DNA of 64,000 bases from Nissolia schottii (lineage: Eukaryota > Streptophyta > Magnoliopsida > Fabales > Fabaceae). The translations under genes were made by a program, and so were the position numbers. Of the stretch, positions 59,701 through 64,000 are shown piece by piece; position 1 is the first letter of the stretch, and every line of letters begins with the position of its first letter. The notes beneath the pieces are model-generated. The model was given only the letters and a program-made list of their open reading frames with translations. It made no database searches and was not told the DNA's origin. The stretch covers positions 1 to 64,000 of the forward strand of contig QANU01058799.1 in NCBI GenBank assembly GCA_003254905.1, in the 5' to 3' direction.

Positions 59701-62700
59701 CCTTAACAACCTTCGCTACAGAACTTTAGCTTGAGGGAGGGTGTTAAGAATAATATATATTATATTTGATTTGATTTGATATACATTATGTTTGATTTGA
59801 TTTGATTGTGATTTGTTTTTGGCCGTTGAGTTTTGGCCGTTGTGTTTTTAGCCTATAAGTAGGCTCACCTTCTATTGTAAATCATCTTAGATACAACAAC
59901 TTTCAGATAATACAATTGTTATTTCTTTGTTATCTATCTTTCTCCTAGATTTTTGGTATCCCATTTATCTGTTTCTCCACAATGTTTAACATGTACAAAT
60001 CAAGGCCTCCACAAAATGCTCAATAAGCCTATTCGGCTATTCCAAATACTTTTGGCAGGAGAACAATACAAAAATATATGTCTATGGTCTTTGAATTGCT
60101 AAAGCATAACACAAATATCAGGAAAACGAATCCCTACAGGGTCTCCAAACCTAAACCACATTGTTAATATTGATTTAATTAGTACAGTTCACATGAAAAT
60201 CCTGACCTTGAATGGCACCATGCTTTCTAGATAAGGTTAACATGGTCAAAATGAATTCATGGAGAAACCACACAAAAATAATTCTCAAGTACAGGCTTCA
60301 TAATGGTCCAAGGTCCGCCGCATCTTTCAACCATATCCAAACAACAATAACAAAGCATTTTGCCACTAGGTAGAGTTAGCTACATGGATTTGATGATGTC
60401 ATTGTGTCCATTAATGGGTTTTTTTTTTAAATAAAACCATAAACAATGTTGGTAACTATTCATTTAAATATAATTCCTTAATGATTTCATCTATAGTTTT
60501 CTTGGTCCCCCTTTTTAATAATTAGAGTAACCTCCACCTGATCTACTCCTTATTGGAATTTATACAGGTCTTCTCATTGCATGACAAAACTACCTAAGGC
60601 AATTTTCTACCATTTTTTTTACAATAAGTGCTACCCAACTTTCTCTCTAATACATCTATTTTTTAATTATATCCTTTCTTTTGTTTACAATTCTAGCTTG
60701 TCTAGTGAGTTTATTCATCCAACACGAGATTCCTATCTCCAAAACATTGAGTTTATTCTCTCTTTGCAACCATGTCCAACGAAAGAAGGCTAAATAGGAT
60801 CAAGAAGGGTATACCAAATCAGAAGAAGATTACCTATCACTACAGTCACTGAGAACATGAAAAAATTCCGACACCAAACTTGCTGAGAATAGAATCATTT
60901 ATAGGAGAATAGAGCAAGAGCATAAATAAGAAAAAGCCACGAAAAATAGTTATACCCAATACACAAAACCCTCAGAAGAAATGCACAAAAAGGTAGTAAA
61001 AGCCTGTTGTATAATTTGACAATCAGAGGTAAAATGCTACAGTTAAAGCAGTTTGGGGAGAAAGGGCCCAGCTTTTCAAACGAGCCACTCTTAAACAACA
61101 TTTACATTCAAAACAGAAATGAGCTCAAAAAATCTGCAACAACGGCAGGACATTCTAGAGGCTCTCTAAATACTCAGACAAGAATAAAAAAGTGTCACTT
61201 GCAAACTGTAGCTACAGCACAGTCAAAAAAGTCATAATAGGAGTTTTTTGTGTTCACAAACTTTGCAGTGATAGATATTAGATAGTACCTGTCAAAACAG
61301 ATAGCACCCAGATCTGAGTTGGAATATCATAAAGCTTCTTTGCCAAGGTCAGAGATGATCTCAATATCTCCCTGGCTTGTACAGTGTCATGCAATGCAAG
61401 GGCCAAACTGCCAAGAATTGTCAAATATTGGGAAACAAGTTGAAGGTTACCCAAATAAGTATGTGTCAGCTGCAATCCCCTTGCCAGGCGGTTTCTGCAA
61501 AAAATTTGCAACTTAGACGGAGGAAGAAAGAGAAATAACAAAGTGGGGATTCTCGAGATTACTTAGTGGTGATTTGACTGTTTCAAATACAGTTTTTAAT
61601 GCTTTGACTAGATTCTTCAACAAAAACAGCTATCAGTATTGATAGGACAGGATAGAATGGCAGTTCAAAAGTATTCTGGTTAAACTGGTCAGTCTAGTCA
61701 AGATTTCTACACAATGGTTGGTATCCCTCTTCATGGTCATGAATTTTGTAATTCCTTTCTTTTCCACTTGACATGTGCAAATTGCTAAAATATGAGATAC
61801 ACAGGAAGGTGATTAATTTCTTTAAGGCAGTTCTTTGATCTTAACTTGCATTTGTGGATGTAAACTAGTTACTAATCACCTCAATAAACCAAAGAAGAAA
61901 GATAGTTCTGATGCAGATATAGTAAAAAGTATATCAACATATTTTGTATTAAAGTAGTTTGATGATCTTCAGATGAACTACTAATTCTTTGGAAAATCTT
62001 TTGCATGCAATTAAAGCCTTTTTTATCCAAGAAATGAATATACATTCTGACATATAAATATAACCATAACATAAATATGACATGCACGCCCAGACAAGCA
62101 ACCCTGATTGAACAAAACTTATCTAAAACTTGCCTTGCTTCTTGTAGATCCTGCTGCTTCATCAACAAAAGACCATAAGCAAAAAGAACACCAGTTTTCT
62201 CTCTAACTCCTACAAAAGAATCCATTACGCCATAAACCGGCCGAATCAAATCAAGTGCCTGTGGGAAAACAATAATTTGGTTAAAACATATTGTACGTTG
62301 GATTCAATTACTTGAAGAAAAGTGTGTAGCACAAAATTATTTTGCATTTAGAGGTGCCGTTGAACCTGTGAAGAAGATTCAGCATCACCAATGCAGACAT
62401 ACGATACGGCTGCATAAATTTGGCACATGGCTTGCATTGATTTGCTCTGTGTAAGCTGCACAGAAATATGTAGTTACTTTTGGATTACAATTTACAGTAA
62501 TCTCTACTACAGATATGGTCTCTAGCATGCCAAACCAGCATATGAATCTATAACAATCACCAATGCTGCATAGACTACATCTTGATCACTACTAAAATAT
62601 CATATCTATCATTATGTCATCAAATATATACCTTCACTGCTTCAATATAGTGAAAAGCAGCTTCATTATAACAGCCAACGGAATGAGCGTACTGGCCTCT

Positions 62701-64000
62701 AAGCATCTCAATGATGCACTCACATGCCTGTAATATAGTTGGAAACCGCGTGAACCAATTTTTCATCTGTATCAAAGCCTGAAAAAAACCATAAATAATT
62801 TCAATTGTAGAGCGTAACAGAACATAAGTTCACTGACAACTTTTTAAAACCACTAATACAAGAAAATATCACCAGAAACAAGCCAAGCTAATTAGGTAGA
62901 TTATTAATTGAGATATGAAACTTCTATGGAACAAAATGGAAGGTGCCATGCCTTCTCAACCAAAGAGCTGAAAAAATAAACCAGAAGTATATAACCAACC
63001 TCTTGTGCTTCAACAAACTCTGCTCGTGTAAGCTCTATGGCCACTTTGTTTTCAAGAAACTGAATGAGTAGCATTAGGTACACACCAGCCATCCAGATAG
63101 AAGAGTGTTGCAAGTCCACTTCTGCTAAAAAGGAAATTTCAACAAGGTTGCCTAAGGAATCTGAATGGCAGCATGGGCATCTTGTAAGCATGATGATAAT
63201 AACGAATCTCACCTGTGACACCATCAACAATTCCAAGCTTCACTAACTCATCTGCAAGAAAAATTATTTCAATAAAGAAAATAAGTCTAAAGTGGTTACG
63301 ACTATCCAGTCTCCAAAGCAGTGCACTGCATTAATGAATAATACGCATATCCATTCATGTTAATTACAGAAACAGCTCAATTTATTAATCATGTTTTCAA
63401 GAACAAATAACTCAAAGGAGTAATATTTCTAATCAAACGATGTTTCCCAAATACATTTGACATTTAAGACTAGAAGCCAACAGAAAGGACATTCTATAAC
63501 TGTGATTGGACACAGAATATCCGATGACGATGCTAGATACTGAAAGTGCAGGTAAAAGGACATAATCCAGACAACAATTCTTACATATTTGTTTCAAATA
63601 CCATAACTAGCTGTTACTAATTAGGATTCAAAATCGGTAGTAGTTTGTAATTGCTGTGAAATGATTTTGCTATATTTTCAAAGCAATAAATTGAGACCAA
63701 AGCCAAAAGAAGGGAAAAAATACACAAACACACACAAACAGTTGCTGAACAACCTTGAATTATACGAATTCCAGACTGTATGCGCTTTCCACACTCCTTA
63801 AAAAGTCCTTTTGGGCGGCCAAACATAACTACTATTAGATCAACTAACGCATAGACAGCACTTTTAGGAAGCCATTCACCATCAATTGGAGGAGGTGCTA
63901 GCTGAAGCTTATCTCCTAGTGTCCTTCTGACATTACCAAAATATACTGGTTCCAGGGATTCCCTCCCAGTTGAACTCAATCCATTCATGTTTCTCAGCTG
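56732..64000 (-). CDS. MAU2: Cohesin loader subunit MAU2/SCC4 (C-terminal part)
   Basis: Partner of SCC2 in loading cohesin onto chromosomes, in the nucleus. The protein is built of TPR-like helices. Nine exons are visible, right to left: 63754-64000 (runs off the edge), 63213-63251, 63000-63121, 62632-62778, 62366-62455, 62134-62258, 61289-61494, 56998-57122 and 56732-56914. They total 1,284 bp, giving 427 aa plus stop. Arabidopsis SCC4 has about 726 aa, so roughly 300 N-terminal residues lie outside. Recognised segments include LGDKLQLAPPPIDGEWLPKS, EVDLQHSSIWMAGVYLMLLI, RFPTILQACECIIEMLRGQY, RPVYGVMDSFVGVREKTGVL, QLTHTYLGNLQLVSQYLTIL, a charged coiled-coil-like stretch (KKLEELQKRLADA) and the basic end RRRGKRKI. 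The intron between 62134 and 61494 uses a GC donor. The intron 57123-61288 is inflated by three mobile elements but its splice sites are intact. Confidence 0.93.
57285..58390. mobile_element. GC-rich element with inverted GGACCA-type termini in MAU2 intron
   Basis: The left end (GGACCAGTC..TTGGTCTGGGTAATTT) and the reverse complement of the right end (GGACCAAGTC..ATGGTCCAGGTAATATT) are alike over about 40-50 bp. The body has AT-rich flanks and two GC-rich blocks, 57480-57790 and 58120-58280. The first has partly open frames on both strands, for example ATGGTGACTGCTGGAAGGAG-type text on the minus strand rich in Gly/Ser. I do not recognise the source gene. It looks like a non-autonomous DNA element that picked up gene sequence. 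No clear target duplication was found. Confidence 0.45.
58733..58965 (+). repeat. LTR0 of the TRIM-like element
   Basis: It starts TGTTAAAAATAATTTATG and ends GATGTTTAACA, with the same internal landmarks as the other two (TTTTGGCC, CCTATAAATAGGC, ATTGTAA.TCA). It is diverged from LTR1/LTR2 and abuts LTR1 with one extra T. Confidence 0.8.
58967..59216 (+). repeat. LTR1 of the TRIM-like element
   Basis: A 250 bp LTR with TG...CA ends, a promoter-like CCTATAAATAGGCCC near 59078-59092, and the primer-binding site immediately after it. Confidence 0.88.
59217..59229 (+). other. Primer-binding site of the TRIM-like element
   Basis: TGGTATCAAAGCC directly follows LTR1. It differs by one base from the usual TGGTATCAGAGC within the first 12 positions. 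Confidence 0.8.
59230..59660 (+). other. GC-rich internal region with a 33 bp minisatellite
   Basis: An ATG follows the primer site directly and opens a 113-codon Ser/Pro/Thr-rich frame (59230-59571, MASSVSNLVSATSTSAATPP...). In another frame the first part reads SSILSPDSSEKNPERVLDIC RAA..., interrupted by TAG, which looks like part of a captured cellular gene that I cannot name. From 59461 to about 59660 a unit like ATGTTGCCTAACGCTGCCTC TGTGCAGTCTTCG repeats about six times with period 33 (once 34). A 33 bp period is eleven codons, so repeat number can change without breaking frame. Confidence 0.6.
59742..59991 (+). repeat. LTR2 of the TRIM-like element
   Basis: A 250 bp copy of LTR1 with nine differences. 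In its TATA region CCTATAAATAGG has become CCTATAAGTAGG. Confidence 0.88.
60005..60150 (-). pseudogene. LINE zf-RVT scrap in MAU2 intron
   Basis: The minus strand reads GIRFPDICVML, a stop, then QFKDHRHIFLYCSPAKSIWN SRIGLL. The C..C / H.F..C....IW pattern is the zinc-binding reverse-transcriptase domain of plant LINEs. The rest of the intron up to 61288 shows further AT-rich, frame-broken sequence of similar style but no firm domain. Confidence 0.5.

Larger units (their letters stand above)
58733..59991 (+). mobile_element. Miniature LTR retrotransposon (TRIM-like) with three LTRs
   Basis: The 5 bp duplication TGTAC lies at 58728-58732 and 59992-59996 and bounds the whole structure. Inside are LTR0 (58733-58965), one T, LTR1 (58967-59216), a 525 bp internal part (59217-59741) and LTR2 (59742-59991). 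The primer-binding site TGGTATCAAAGCC follows LTR1 directly, and a GAGGGAGGG purine tract ends right at LTR2. LTR1 and LTR2 differ at 9 of 250 positions by eye, while LTR0 is clearly more diverged and 233 bp long. No gag or pol is present. The element sits in the last large intron of MAU2. Confidence 0.88.

Noticed and set aside
1..64000. CRISPR arrays, bacterial operons, ribosomal RNA genes
   Set aside because: No evenly spaced repeat-spacer array, no Shine-Dalgarno-linked gene runs and no rRNA-like sequence were seen.

Overview
This is a dicot plant nuclear window, most likely from a legume close to soybean (Glycine). Four multi-exon genes have plant splice signals and plant-type products. 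There is a plant MIR319 hairpin, Au-type SINEs, MULE, hAT-like and Harbinger-like elements, several kinds of LTR element, and AT-rich intergenic DNA with no operon structure. The genus is an inference from sequence style and cannot be proven here. Single N bases at 4563, 6887, 33641 and 55427 look like assembly placeholders.

Layout. (1) 1-6087, minus: the N-terminal half of a B3-domain transcription factor (At3g19184/At5g42700 type). Its 4.5 kb third intron holds a gag-only LTR retrotransposon with three LTRs, itself set in an older LTR relic. (2) 7.3-11.5 kb: a defective Mutator-like element (MULE). A 1,934 bp solo LTR with a perfect 5 bp target duplication interrupts its transposase remnant. 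(3) 11.5-16.3 kb: LTR debris, including two related sequences in inverted orientation and short tandem repeats. (4) 16639-21265, minus: a complete seven-exon KH/STAR (QUAKING-like) RNA-binding protein of 279 aa, with SINEs and MITEs in its introns. (5) 21.3-37.8 kb: long AT-rich intergenic DNA. It contains one well supported RNA gene, MIR319 (plus, about 30188-30371), two MITEs and retroelement scraps. (6) 37.8-39.8 kb: a broken LINE. (7) 40260-52358, minus: a complete 20-exon half-size ABC transporter of 760 aa, ABCB25/ATM3 type (mitochondrial). (8) 52.4-56.7 kb: intergenic repeats. (9) 56732-64000, minus: the C-terminal 427 aa of the cohesin loader MAU2/SCC4. Its last large intron (4.2 kb) holds a GC-rich element with inverted termini, a miniature LTR retrotransposon with three LTRs, and a LINE scrap.

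The protein genes are unrelated housekeeping or regulatory genes and do not form a pathway: transcription (B3), RNA binding (KH), mitochondrial sulfur/glutathione export for Fe-S assembly (ABCB25), cohesin loading (MAU2) and control of TCP factors by miR319. The exon models were built by hand from splice signals and family similarity. Exon lengths sum to whole codons in all four genes, which is strong internal support. I found no previously unknown gene system. The most unusual structures are the two three-LTR elements, each bounded by one 5 bp target duplication, and the TRIM-like one with a captured GC-rich segment and an in-frame 33 bp minisatellite.
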